Shown here: piece after piece, positions 57,603 to 64,000 of the stretch
How positions within the stretch are numbered: position 1 is the stretch's first letter
How the letters are laid out: each line of letters opens with the position of its first letter
From: Changshengia sp963803165
GTDB lineage: Bacteria > Chloroflexota > Dormibacteria > Aeolococcales > Aeolococcaceae
DNA: 64,000 bases
Direction of reading: 5' to 3'
NCBI GenBank assembly: GCA_963803165.1
Contig: CAWDLK010000004.1
Coordinates: 310,001-374,000, forward strand
Made by a program: the position numbers and the translations under genes
Notes under the pieces: generated by a model
Told to the model about the DNA's origin: nothing
What the model saw: the letters and a program-made list of their open reading frames with translations, nothing else
Database searches by the model: none

Positions 57603-57608
57603 AGTATA
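57603..57608 (-). promoter_or_regulatory. -10 element TATACT of the YbjQ-domain operon
   Basis: TATACT on the minus strand, ten bases before the ATG at 57592; no other promoter is apparent before the next three genes. Confidence 0.6.
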
Positions 57609-57762
57609 CGAACGCCCCCGGGGGCCGGGGGTCCGCCGAGCCAGGGGCCCCGGCGCCGGCGGGCGTCCGGTCCGCCAGGCCGGAGACGGCCACGATAGGA
57701 TGGGGCCGATCCCGGCATCGCGCGATGCCGGCGGTGCCGATCCGGATCGAGGGCCGCCTGCC

Positions 57763-58161
57763 GTGGTGTTCACCGACTTCGAGCTCGAGTACCTCCGCGG
57801 CCAGCGGCTGGGACGCCTGGCCACTCTGGACCCGCGCGGAACGCTCCAGAACAGCCCGGTCGGCTACCGGGTCGACGCGGACGCAGGCGTCATCGACATC
57901 CGGGGCCGGGACATGGGCAACACCCGCAAGTTCCACAACGTGGCCGCCAACGGCGAGGTGGCCTTCGTGGTCGACGACCTGGCCTCGGTGTCGCCCTGGG
58001 TCGTGCGCGGCATCGAGATCCGCGGCACGGCCGAGGCGCTCACCGATCAGCCGCCCCCGGAGCCGTATTTCAGCCGGGAGGTGATCCGCATCCACCCGCT
58101 GCGCATCATCACCTGGGGCATCGGCCCGGAGGGGCGGCGGGCCAGCCGGGCGGTCGCCTAG
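57763..58161 (+). CDS. PPOX-class F420-dependent oxidoreductase/pyridoxamine oxidase-like protein
   Basis: 132 residues from GTG 57763 (a longer ATG frame from 57700 begins with unlikely sequence). Split-barrel flavin fold: FTDFELEYLRGQRLGRLATL, GTLQNSPVGYRVDADAG, IDIRGRDMGNTRKFHNVAAN and VAFVVDDLASVSPWVVRGIE. The GRDMGxTRKFxNV pattern matches the F420-binding subgroup common in actinobacteria. The substrate is unknown. 16 bases ahead of the next gene. Confidence 0.85.
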   Translation: MVFTDFELEYLRGQRLGRLATLDPRGTLQNSPVGYRVDADAGVIDIRGRDMGNTRKFHNVAANGEVAFVVDDLASVSPWVVRGIEIRGTAEALTDQPPPEPYFSREVIRIHPLRIITWGIGPEGRRASRAVA

Positions 58162-58177
58162 CCGGAGCGGGGACGCC

Positions 58178-58930
58178 GTGGAGATCGTCGAGCACATCGC
58201 CCACCTGCGGGAGGAGGGCGAGCGCTTCGCCGCGGCGGCGGAGGCAGCCGGGTTGGAGGCCGAGGTGCCGACCTGCCCGGGTTGGCGGGTCCGGGACCTG
58301 GTGCAGCACCTGGGCGGCGTGCATCGCTGGGCGACGTCGTACGTGGTCACCGGGCGCGCACGAGAGACCACCGCGGAGGAGGAGGCGCGCTTCTTCACCC
58401 GGGTGGACGGCAGCGAGCTGGCCCCCTGGTTCCATTCCGGCCACGCTGCGCTGGTGGCGGCGCTTGCGGCGTCCAGCCCCGACCTCGCCTGCTGGACCTT
58501 CCTGGCCGCGCCGTCGCCGCTCGCCTTCTGGGCGCGGCGTCAGGCTCACGAGACCGCCATTCACCGCGTGGACGCCGAGGCGGCGGCGGGCCGGGGCAGC
58601 GCGTGCCCGCCCGACCTCGCCGCCGACGGGATCGACGAGCTGCTCAACGGCTTCCTCAGCCGCCCCACCGGGCGGCTGGTCGCGAACCCGGCGGTGCGCC
58701 TCGGCATCCAGGCGACCGACACCGGGGATGCGTGGACCATCCGGATCGAGCCGGAGCGGCGGGTGGTCGCGTCCGGCGCCGGCGACGCGGATTGCACCGC
58801 GAGCGGCGCGGCGAGCGACCTCTACCTCCTGCTCTGGAACCGGCGGGAGCTCGGCGGGAGGGTGCGGGTGGAGGGGGATCGGCGGGTGCTCGACCTCTGG
58901 CGGGAGAGGGCAACCATCCGCTGGGGCTGA
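58178..58930 (+). CDS. Mycothiol-type maleylpyruvate isomerase (DinB fold) protein
   Basis: 250 residues from GTG 58178. The MDMPI N-terminal four-helix bundle shows VPTCPGWRVRDLVQHLGGVH (metal-binding His) and FWARRQAHETAIHRVDAEAA (H-E-x-x-x-H), and the C-terminal MDMPI_C domain covers the last ~90 residues (GSACPPDLAADGIDELLNGF, SDLYLLLWNRRELGG). Family members use low-molecular-weight thiols such as mycothiol, or act as thiol S-transferases. Likely co-transcribed with the PPOX gene. Confidence 0.85.
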   Translation: MEIVEHIAHLREEGERFAAAAEAAGLEAEVPTCPGWRVRDLVQHLGGVHRWATSYVVTGRARETTAEEEARFFTRVDGSELAPWFHSGHAALVAALAASSPDLACWTFLAAPSPLAFWARRQAHETAIHRVDAEAAAGRGSACPPDLAADGIDELLNGFLSRPTGRLVANPAVRLGIQATDTGDAWTIRIEPERRVVASGAGDADCTASGAASDLYLLLWNRRELGGRVRVEGDRRVLDLWRERATIRWG

Positions 58931-58978
58931 CCGGGCCCGGCGCTCGGACCGGAGCCACGGCTCGGCCCGCGGCGCCCG

Positions 58979-58984
58979 GATAAT
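58979..58984 (+). promoter_or_regulatory. -10 element GATAAT of the thiazole operon
   Basis: GATAAT ends six bases before the thiO ATG (58991). The transcript would be leaderless, which leaves no room for a TPP riboswitch directly upstream. Confidence 0.55.
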
Positions 58985-58990
58985 GGCCTG

Positions 58991-60136
58991 ATGCACGAGA
59001 GGCCCGACGCGCTGGTCATCGGCGGGGGTCTGATCGGGCTCGCCATCGCCTGGCGGGCGAGCGTGCGCGGCCTGCGCGTCACCGTCGTCGACCCCCATCC
59101 GGGAGAGGGCGCGTCGTGGGCGGCGGCCGGGATGCTGGCACCCGTCAGCGAGGCGCACTTCGGCGAGGATGCCCTGACCCGGCTCAACGTCGCCGGCGCG
59201 GCCGCCTATCCCGCCTTCATCGCCGAGCTGGAGGCGGAGACGGACGTCGCCTGCGGATACCGGCGCTGCGGGACGCTGATGGTCGGGCTCGATGCCGACG
59301 ACATGCGCGTGCTCGACGACGTCGCCGGGCTGCAGCGGGGCCTCGGGCAGCCGGTCGAGCGCCTGGGCGGCCGGGCGTGCCGCGAGCTGGAGCCGATGCT
59401 CAGCCCGGCGGTGGCCGGCGGGATTCACATCCCCGGGGATCACCAGGTCGACAACCGCCGCCTGCTCCGCGCCCTGACCGTCGCCGTCGAGAACCGGGCC
59501 ACTCGGCTCCGGCAGCGGGTGGCCGAGCTGCTGGTGGCCGCCGACCGGGTCGAGGGGGTGATCCTCGACGACGGCCGCCCCCTCCCCGCTCCCGCCGTCG
59601 TCCTCGCCGCCGGCTGCTGGTCGGGAGAGGTGGCCGGGATCCCCCGCCACGCCCGCCCGCCGGTGCGCCCCGTCAAGGGGCAGGTGCTGCGTCTGCGCGT
59701 CCCCCTCGAGCCCCCTCTCTTCAACGGCACCATCCGCTGGCTGGCCCAGGGCTCACCCGGGTATCTCGTCCCCCGATCGGACGGCGAGGTCGTCCTCGGT
59801 GCCACGTCCGAGGAGCGCGGATTCGACACCGAGGTCACCGCCGGCGGCGTCTTCCAGCTGCTCCGCGACGCCTACCGGGTGGCCCCCGGGATCACCGAGG
59901 CGGTGCTCACCGAGAGCCGGGCGGGGCTCCGGCCGGGCAGCCCCGACAACGCCCCGATGCTGGGCCGCAGCGGGTTGGAGGGTCTGCTGGTGGCCACCGG
60001 CCACCACCGCAACGGCGTGCTGCTCACGCCGCTGACCGGGCGGGTGATCGCGGCGCTGCTCGCCGGTGACGACGTGGACCCGGTGGCTGCTCCCTTCACA
60101 CCCGATCGTTTCGCCGCCCCGGCGGCCGTCGCGTGA
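58991..60136 (+). CDS. thiO: Glycine oxidase ThiO
   Basis: 381 residues, FAD-dependent DAO fold: dinucleotide-binding ALVIGGGLIGLAIAWRASVR, ASWAAAGMLAPVSEAHFGED, GIHIPGDHQVDNRRLLRALT, VRPVKGQVLRLRVPL and RAGLRPGSPDNAPMLGRSG. It oxidises glycine to the imine used to build the thiamine thiazole. First gene of thiO-thiS-thiG-thiE, with a GTGA overlap into thiS. Confidence 0.92.
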   Translation: MHERPDALVIGGGLIGLAIAWRASVRGLRVTVVDPHPGEGASWAAAGMLAPVSEAHFGEDALTRLNVAGAAAYPAFIAELEAETDVACGYRRCGTLMVGLDADDMRVLDDVAGLQRGLGQPVERLGGRACRELEPMLSPAVAGGIHIPGDHQVDNRRLLRALTVAVENRATRLRQRVAELLVAADRVEGVILDDGRPLPAPAVVLAAGCWSGEVAGIPRHARPPVRPVKGQVLRLRVPLEPPLFNGTIRWLAQGSPGYLVPRSDGEVVLGATSEERGFDTEVTAGGVFQLLRDAYRVAPGITEAVLTESRAGLRPGSPDNAPMLGRSGLEGLLVATGHHRNGVLLTPLTGRVIAALLAGDDVDPVAAPFTPDRFAAPAAVA

Positions 60137-60363
60137 GCCAGCCGCCGGTGGACGGAGGCGGCTTGGAGGTGCTCGTCAACGGCGCCTCGCGGCGCCTCCC
60201 CGCGGGAACGACCGTCGCCGAGCTGGTGGGCACGCTGGGACGGAGCCCCCGGGGGCTGGCGGTGGCGGTGAACCAGGAGGTCGTGGTCCGGAGCCGCTGG
60301 ACGACGACCCGCCTCGGCGAGGGCGACCGCGTCGAGGTGCTGGCGGCGGCACAGGGGGGCTGA
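60133..60363 (+). CDS. thiS: Sulfur-carrier protein ThiS
   Basis: 76 residues from GTG 60133, overlapping the thiO stop. Ubiquitin-like fold: LEVLVNGASRRLPAGTTVAE, GLAVAVNQEVVVRSRW, GDRVEVLAAAQGG. The C-terminal Gly-Gly is the thiocarboxylate site. It donates sulfur to ThiG. No ThiF adenylyltransferase is in the window. Confidence 0.93.
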   Translation: MSQPPVDGGGLEVLVNGASRRLPAGTTVAELVGTLGRSPRGLAVAVNQEVVVRSRWTTTRLGEGDRVEVLAAAQGG

Positions 60364-60366
60364 GGG

Positions 60367-61191
60367 GTGCCCCAGGTGGAGGAGGGCCCGCTCACCCAGG
60401 GCCTCGGCGACGATCCCCTGGTCATCGCCGGGACGCACTTCGGCTCCCGGCTGATCCTCGGGACCGGCGGTGCCGCCTCCCTCGACGCGCTGGAGCGGGC
60501 GCTCCGCGCCTCCGGCGCGGAGCTGGCCACGGTGGCGCTCCGCCGGGTGGAGGCGAGCGTCGGCGGGGCCGTCGCCGACGTGCTGCGCCGGGCCGCGGTC
60601 CGGATGCTGCCCAACACCGCCGGTTGCTACACCAGCCGGGACGCGGTGCTCACCGCCAGGTTGGCCCGTGAAGCGTTCGAGACGTCGTGGATCAAGCTGG
60701 AGGTGATCGGCGACGACCGCACCCTGCTCCCCGACCCGGTGGAGCTCCTCGACGCCGCCGAGAAGCTCGTCGCCGACGGCTTCACCGTCCTCCCCTACTG
60801 CGGCGACGACCCCGTCCTGGCCCGCCGCCTGGAGCAGGTGGGCTGTGCCACGGTGATGCCGCTGGGGGCGCCGATCGGGAGCGGCCTGGGCATCCGCAAC
60901 CCCCACAGCATCTCCCTGATCGCGGAGCAGGCGGGCGTCCCGGTGATCCTCGACGCCGGGGTGGGCACCGCCTCTGATGCCGCGCTGGCCATGGAGCTGG
61001 GCTGTGACGGCGTCCTGCTCGCCTCGGCGGTGACCCGGGCGCACGACCCGGAGCGGATGGCCACCGCCATGCGGCGGGCGATCGAGGCGGGCCGGCTGGC
61101 CCACCTCGCCGGCCGGATCCCCCGGCGCTTCCACGCTCGGGCGTCGACCAGCGACGCCGGCCTGGCCGACCTCTCCCCGGGCGAGGGGTGA
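60367..61191 (+). CDS. thiG: Thiazole synthase ThiG
   Basis: 274 residues from GTG 60367. TIM barrel with the Schiff-base lysine in WIKLEVIGDDRTLLPDP, LPNTAGCYTSRDAVL, VLPYCGDDPVLARRLEQVGC, VMPLGAPIGSGLGI and ILDAGVGTASDAALAMELGC. It condenses dehydroglycine, deoxyxylulose-5-phosphate and ThiS thiocarboxylate. Its C-terminal 25 residues (RRFHARASTSDAGLADLSPG) match the normal ThiG tail. Overlaps the ThiE-like gene by four bases. Confidence 0.95.
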   Translation: MPQVEEGPLTQGLGDDPLVIAGTHFGSRLILGTGGAASLDALERALRASGAELATVALRRVEASVGGAVADVLRRAAVRMLPNTAGCYTSRDAVLTARLAREAFETSWIKLEVIGDDRTLLPDPVELLDAAEKLVADGFTVLPYCGDDPVLARRLEQVGCATVMPLGAPIGSGLGIRNPHSISLIAEQAGVPVILDAGVGTASDAALAMELGCDGVLLASAVTRAHDPERMATAMRRAIEAGRLAHLAGRIPRRFHARASTSDAGLADLSPGEG

Positions 61192-61826
61192 CCCCGCTCC
61201 CCCCTCTGCTCGTGCTCACCGACCGGCGCGCCTGCGAACACCGGGGTCGCACCCTGGCCGAGACGGTGGCGGAGGCGGTGAGCGGAGGGGCCCGGGCGTT
61301 CGTGCTCCGCGAGAAGGACCTCCCGGCCGGCGAGCGACTGCGGCAGGCCGAGGCCGTCGGCGCCGTCCTCCGGCCGGCCGGCGGCATCCTCATCGTGAGC
61401 TCGGACCCGGCCCTCGCCGAGCGGCTGGGGTCGGGCTGGGTGCACCTCGCGGCGGCGGACCCCCGGCCGACCGCGTCCCCGCGGCTCCGGACCGGGCGCT
61501 CGTGCCACGACGCCGCCTCCCTGGCCCGCGCGCGGGAGGAGGGTTCCGCGTACGCCACCCTCTCCCCTGTCCTACCCAGCCGGTCCAAGCCCGGCTACGG
61601 GCCGGCCCTGGGGCTGGCCCGGCTCGCCGAGCTGGTCGCGGGCGTTCCCGCCCTGCCGGTGTACGCCCTGGGCGGGATCGACGCGACCAGCGCCGCCGGC
61701 TGCCACGCCGCGGGCGCCGCGGGGGTTGCCGTCATGGGCGCGGTGATGGGAGCGAAGGAACCGGCCGCGGCGGCCCGGGCGCTGGCCCGTGCCCTCGATC
61801 CGGGCCGTGCTGATCTCGCCCGCTAG
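61188..61826 (+). CDS. ThiE/TenI-like thiamine-phosphate synthase family protein
   Basis: 212 residues from GTG 61188. TIM barrel: LVLTDRRACEHRGRTLAETV, GARAFVLREKDLPAGERL, TLSPVLPSRSKPGYGPALGL and VYALGGIDATSAAGCHAAGA. In place of the ThiE active-site motif H-L-G-Q-x-D it has VHLAAADPRPTA, so it may be TenI (thiazole tautomerase) rather than a true ThiE. Either activity fits the operon. Last gene of the thiazole operon; it converges with the next gene. Confidence 0.82.
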   Translation: MTPLPPLLVLTDRRACEHRGRTLAETVAEAVSGGARAFVLREKDLPAGERLRQAEAVGAVLRPAGGILIVSSDPALAERLGSGWVHLAAADPRPTASPRLRTGRSCHDAASLARAREEGSAYATLSPVLPSRSKPGYGPALGLARLAELVAGVPALPVYALGGIDATSAAGCHAAGAAGVAVMGAVMGAKEPAAAARALARALDPGRADLAR

Positions 61827-62137
61827 TCGACCTCGTCCTCGCTGGGGAGCATCAGCGTGTCCTGGAGGTCATAGAGGGCCTCCATCCAGTCCGCGATGGG
61901 GATCTCGTCCCCGGCCCGCTTGATCAGCGGGTGCGAGGCGCCGACGATCAACCGGCTGGCCCGGTGCTTCAACTCCCCGGGGATGTCGACCTCCTCGGCG
62001 AGGTTGAGCATCTCGAACTCGTCGATCAGCTGGTCGATGGCCCGGATCTTCTTGCGGCGCGCATACCTGGCGTCGCGCTCGGCCTCGGCGCGCTCCTTGA
62101 GTGCGCTGATGGTCAGGCAGGTGTCCTGTATCAGCAA
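61823..62137 (-). CDS. Conserved hypothetical protein, 104 residues
   Basis: Starts at TTG 62135-62137, eight bases after AGGAGG. Mostly helical and charged: LTISALKERAEAERDARYAR, KKIRAIDQLIDEFEMLNLAE, SHPLIKRAGDEIPIADWMEA. There is no known domain; it looks like a small coiled-coil or regulatory subunit. Divergent from birA. Its stop overlaps the ThiE-like gene stop by four bases. Confidence 0.6.
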   Translation of the reverse strand: MLIQDTCLTISALKERAEAERDARYARRKKIRAIDQLIDEFEMLNLAEEVDIPGELKHRASRLIVGASHPLIKRAGDEIPIADWMEALYDLQDTLMLPSEDEVD

Positions 62138-62241
62138 GCGCTCCCCCTCCTGAAGGGTGCGTAGGCACGTTGTGTGAACCTGAGAGCCCGCAGAATGCTA
62201 GGCATGAAATCCCGCCCCGGTCAAGGGTCTAGGGACCACAG

Positions 62242-63054
62242 ATGGCCCCTGAGGCGCTCGCGGTGAGCGGCGCGGCGGGGGGCGACGCCGAGGCTCGGGT
62301 GAGGAGGGCGGGGGCCGCCGTCTTCCCCCGATTCGAGCTGCGCCGGCTGGCCCGGACCGCGAGCACCCAGGACGTGGTGCGCGCGGCGGCGGGAGCGGGA
62401 GCCTCGGAGGGCTTCTGCTGCGTGGCCGCCGAGCAGACCGCCGGTCGGGGGCGGTCGGGGCGCCGCTGGCTGGCTCCGCCGGGCACCGCCCTGCTGACGA
62501 GCCTGCTGCTCCGCCGGCGGGACCCGGTCGCCGCCGCGGTGCCGCTGATGGCGGGCCTGGCGCTCGCCGACACGCTCGAGGAGCTGGCCGGCGTCGCCTG
62601 CCGTCTGAAGTGGCCCAACGACGTGCTGGCCGGGGGAGGCAAGCTGGCCGGGATCCTCGCCGAGGTCGAGCCCGGAGGCGGGGTCATCCTCGGGGTGGGG
62701 GTCAACCTCTCCGTCGCCGAATTCCCCCCGGACGTCCCGGGGGTCAGCCTGGACCGCCTCGCCGGCGCGCGGTTCGGCTGGGACGCGGTCCTCGCCACCC
62801 TCCTGACGGAGTTGGGACGCCGGCTCGCCGAGGTGGAGGCGGGCGGGCTCCCCCGCATCCGCTCCGACTGGACATCACGGGCGGCGGGCCTCGGCGAGCC
62901 GATCCGGGCGGAGGTCGGGGCGTCGGTGGTCGAGGGCACCGCGGCTGGCATCGACGATGACGGCGCGCTGCTGGTGGATGCGGGAGGCGTGCGCGTGCGG
63001 CTGCTGGCCGGCGAGGTGCACCTGCTGCCGCCCTCCGGGGCGGCGGAGCGATGA
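62242..63054 (+). CDS. birA: Biotin-protein ligase (BirA, without DNA-binding domain)
   Basis: 270 residues. Catalytic domain: TASTQDVVRAAAGAGASEGF, the biotinyl-AMP loop QTAGRGRSGRRWLAPPGTAL and CRLKWPNDVLAGGGKLAGIL, plus a C-terminal SH3-like cap (GTAAGIDDDGALLVDAGGVR). No N-terminal HTH, so class I: it biotinylates carboxylases but does not repress bio genes. It works with the bioF-bioDA operon elsewhere in the window. Confidence 0.94.
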   Translation: MAPEALAVSGAAGGDAEARVRRAGAAVFPRFELRRLARTASTQDVVRAAAGAGASEGFCCVAAEQTAGRGRSGRRWLAPPGTALLTSLLLRRRDPVAAAVPLMAGLALADTLEELAGVACRLKWPNDVLAGGGKLAGILAEVEPGGGVILGVGVNLSVAEFPPDVPGVSLDRLAGARFGWDAVLATLLTELGRRLAEVEAGGLPRIRSDWTSRAAGLGEPIRAEVGASVVEGTAAGIDDDGALLVDAGGVRVRLLAGEVHLLPPSGAAER

Positions 63055-63135
63055 GACGCTCCGCCCGCGACAGATGACCCCACCGATCAGGAATCGAGAA
63101 GCATCGTTCGCCGAGCCGTGGATAGAGTGACCGTC

Positions 63136-63159
63136 ATGGACATCGCGACCACGACCTGA
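63136..63159 (+). CDS. Possible 7-codon leader ORF (MDIATTT)
   Basis: ATG 63136 starts seven bases after TAGAGT, and the stop TGA (63157-63159) is followed at once by GGAG. The stop therefore overlaps the ribosome site (GAGGAG) of the VOC gene. Translation of this mini ORF could deliver ribosomes to, or control, the next gene. It is too short for composition tests. Confidence 0.3.
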   Translation: MDIATTT

Positions 63160-63168
63160 GGAGTGACC

Positions 63169-63534
63169 ATGACCGACTCTTCCCCCGCTTCCACCCAGGG
63201 AATCAAGACGGTGCTGCATCCCGTGTCCGACCTGGAGAGGGCCAAGCCCGTGTACACCGCGCTCCTCGGCGCGCCGCCCACGTCCGACGCGCCCTTCTAC
63301 GTCGGCTACGAGGCCGCCGGTCAGCAGATCGGGCTGGTGCCGGGAGGCGGAGGTCAGGGCATGACCTCGCCGGTCGCCTTCTGGCACGTCTCGGACATCG
63401 AGGCGAAGCTGGCCGAGGTGACCGCCGCCGGTGCGGCCCTCCGGGAGGCCGCCCACGACGTCGGCGGTGGCCGCCTGGTCGCCACCTTCACAGACCCCGA
63501 CGGCAACGTGCTGGGGCTGATCCAGGACCGGTGA
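63169..63534 (+). CDS. VOC-superfamily (glyoxalase/bleomycin-resistance-like) protein
   Basis: 121 residues, ATG 63169 with GAGGAG upstream. beta-alpha-beta-beta-beta fold: KTVLHPVSDLERAKPVYTAL, LLGAPPTSDAPFYVGYEAAG, SPVAFWHVSDIEAKLAEVTA and FTDPDGNVLGLIQDR. Metal ligands are only partly conserved (His in LHPVSD; Glu near the end replaced by Leu/Gln), so it may be a binding protein rather than an enzyme. Confidence 0.85.
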   Translation: MTDSSPASTQGIKTVLHPVSDLERAKPVYTALLGAPPTSDAPFYVGYEAAGQQIGLVPGGGGQGMTSPVAFWHVSDIEAKLAEVTAAGAALREAAHDVGGGRLVATFTDPDGNVLGLIQDR

Positions 63535-63633
63535 GGAGCAACACCGCGATGGACCGGACCGTGCACGGACCGGCGCCCTCGTGAGCAGGGCGGCGGCTGA
63601 GGTTCGCGGCGGCGGTTCGAAGAGCCTGATCGG

Positions 63634-64000
<367 letters not shown>

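Noticed and set aside
58900..58991. TPP riboswitch before the thiazole operon
   Set aside because: Only 60 bases separate the previous stop from thiO and the -10 GATAAT lies six bases before the ATG, leaving no room for the aptamer.

Overview
The window is a GC-rich bacterial chromosome segment, almost certainly from a Gram-positive-type (Terrabacteria) lineage. Evidence for this: a bS22-type mini ribosomal protein (1846-1941), an F420/PPOX-type reductase, a mycothiol-type maleylpyruvate isomerase fold protein, PspA with a PspAA tail, a LuxR/HisKA_3 two-component pair, and many genes whose start codon lies only 6-10 bases after a TAnnnT hexamer, i.e. leaderless transcription as in Actinobacteriota, Deinococcota and relatives. 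A deep branch such as Dormibacterota or Chloroflexota, or an unusual actinobacterium, fits; the sequence alone does not decide. Coding capacity is high and genes are often translationally coupled (TGATG, GTGA, ATGA overlaps).

Layout. 1-2 kb: the 3' part of a tRNA-Ala-like gene, a TasA/camelysin-like secreted protein, a frameshifted mini membrane protein, a HIT hydrolase and bS22 with a strong terminator. 2.3-11.5 kb: an accessory island bounded on the right by a full tRNA-Ala(CGC) and containing two further 3'-half copies of that tRNA (2507-2548/3947-3963 and 8260-8306) plus a duplicated 220-bp flank. This looks like the footprint of elements stacked at one tRNA attachment site. The island carries two IS256-type elements (one inside a tRNA fragment, one inside an SRPBCC gene), an ArsR regulator with a palindromic operator over its start codon, an RHH-MazF toxin-antitoxin pair, an arginase-family enzyme, a MarR regulator with a divergent membrane gene, and small orphan genes; no integrase is visible.

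11.5-23.5 kb: housekeeping genes. These are an AAA+ ATPase, a class A penicillin-binding protein, a rhomboid protease, and the rplU-rpmA-obg-nadD cluster with rsfS close by, followed by two DUF4190-like membrane proteins and an unknown protein. 23.8-31 kb: leuS (with a one-base frameshift), a lipoprotein polysaccharide deacetylase, bioF and a single gene encoding a BioD-BioA fusion. 31-41 kb: an MFS transporter, a two-component system, a GT4 glycosyltransferase and a lysophospholipid-type acyltransferase, plsY, a DegV lipid-binding protein, a UPF0104-type flippase-like membrane protein and a RibD-type reductase. 41.3-44.6 kb: a second, smaller accessory patch next to tRNA-Thr(CGT), with an FtsK/SpoIIIE fragment, an ECF sigma factor coupled to a membrane partner, and a nucleotidyltransferase/HTH pair resembling AbiE-type toxin-antitoxins.

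44.7-64 kb: chromate transporter, lipoprotein, methyltransferase, G1 (glutamic) peptidase, Rrf2 regulator, DEAD-box helicase, esterase, adenosine-specific kinase, a monofunctional GT51 transglycosylase, and a PspA gene facing an operon of four genes, three of which each carry two YbjQ/DUF74-like domains. This last locus is the best candidate for an under-described envelope-stress system. Then come a PPOX reductase, a DinB/MDMPI protein, the thiamine-thiazole operon thiO-thiS-thiG-thiE-like, a small conserved protein, birA, a VOC protein with a 7-codon leader ORF, and the start of a UvrA-like ABC ATPase cut by the window edge.

Three separate single-base irregularities (the mini membrane protein at 1.1 kb, the tRNA-Ala T-loop at 11.5 kb, leuS at 25.14 kb) suggest that the assembly may contain indel errors.
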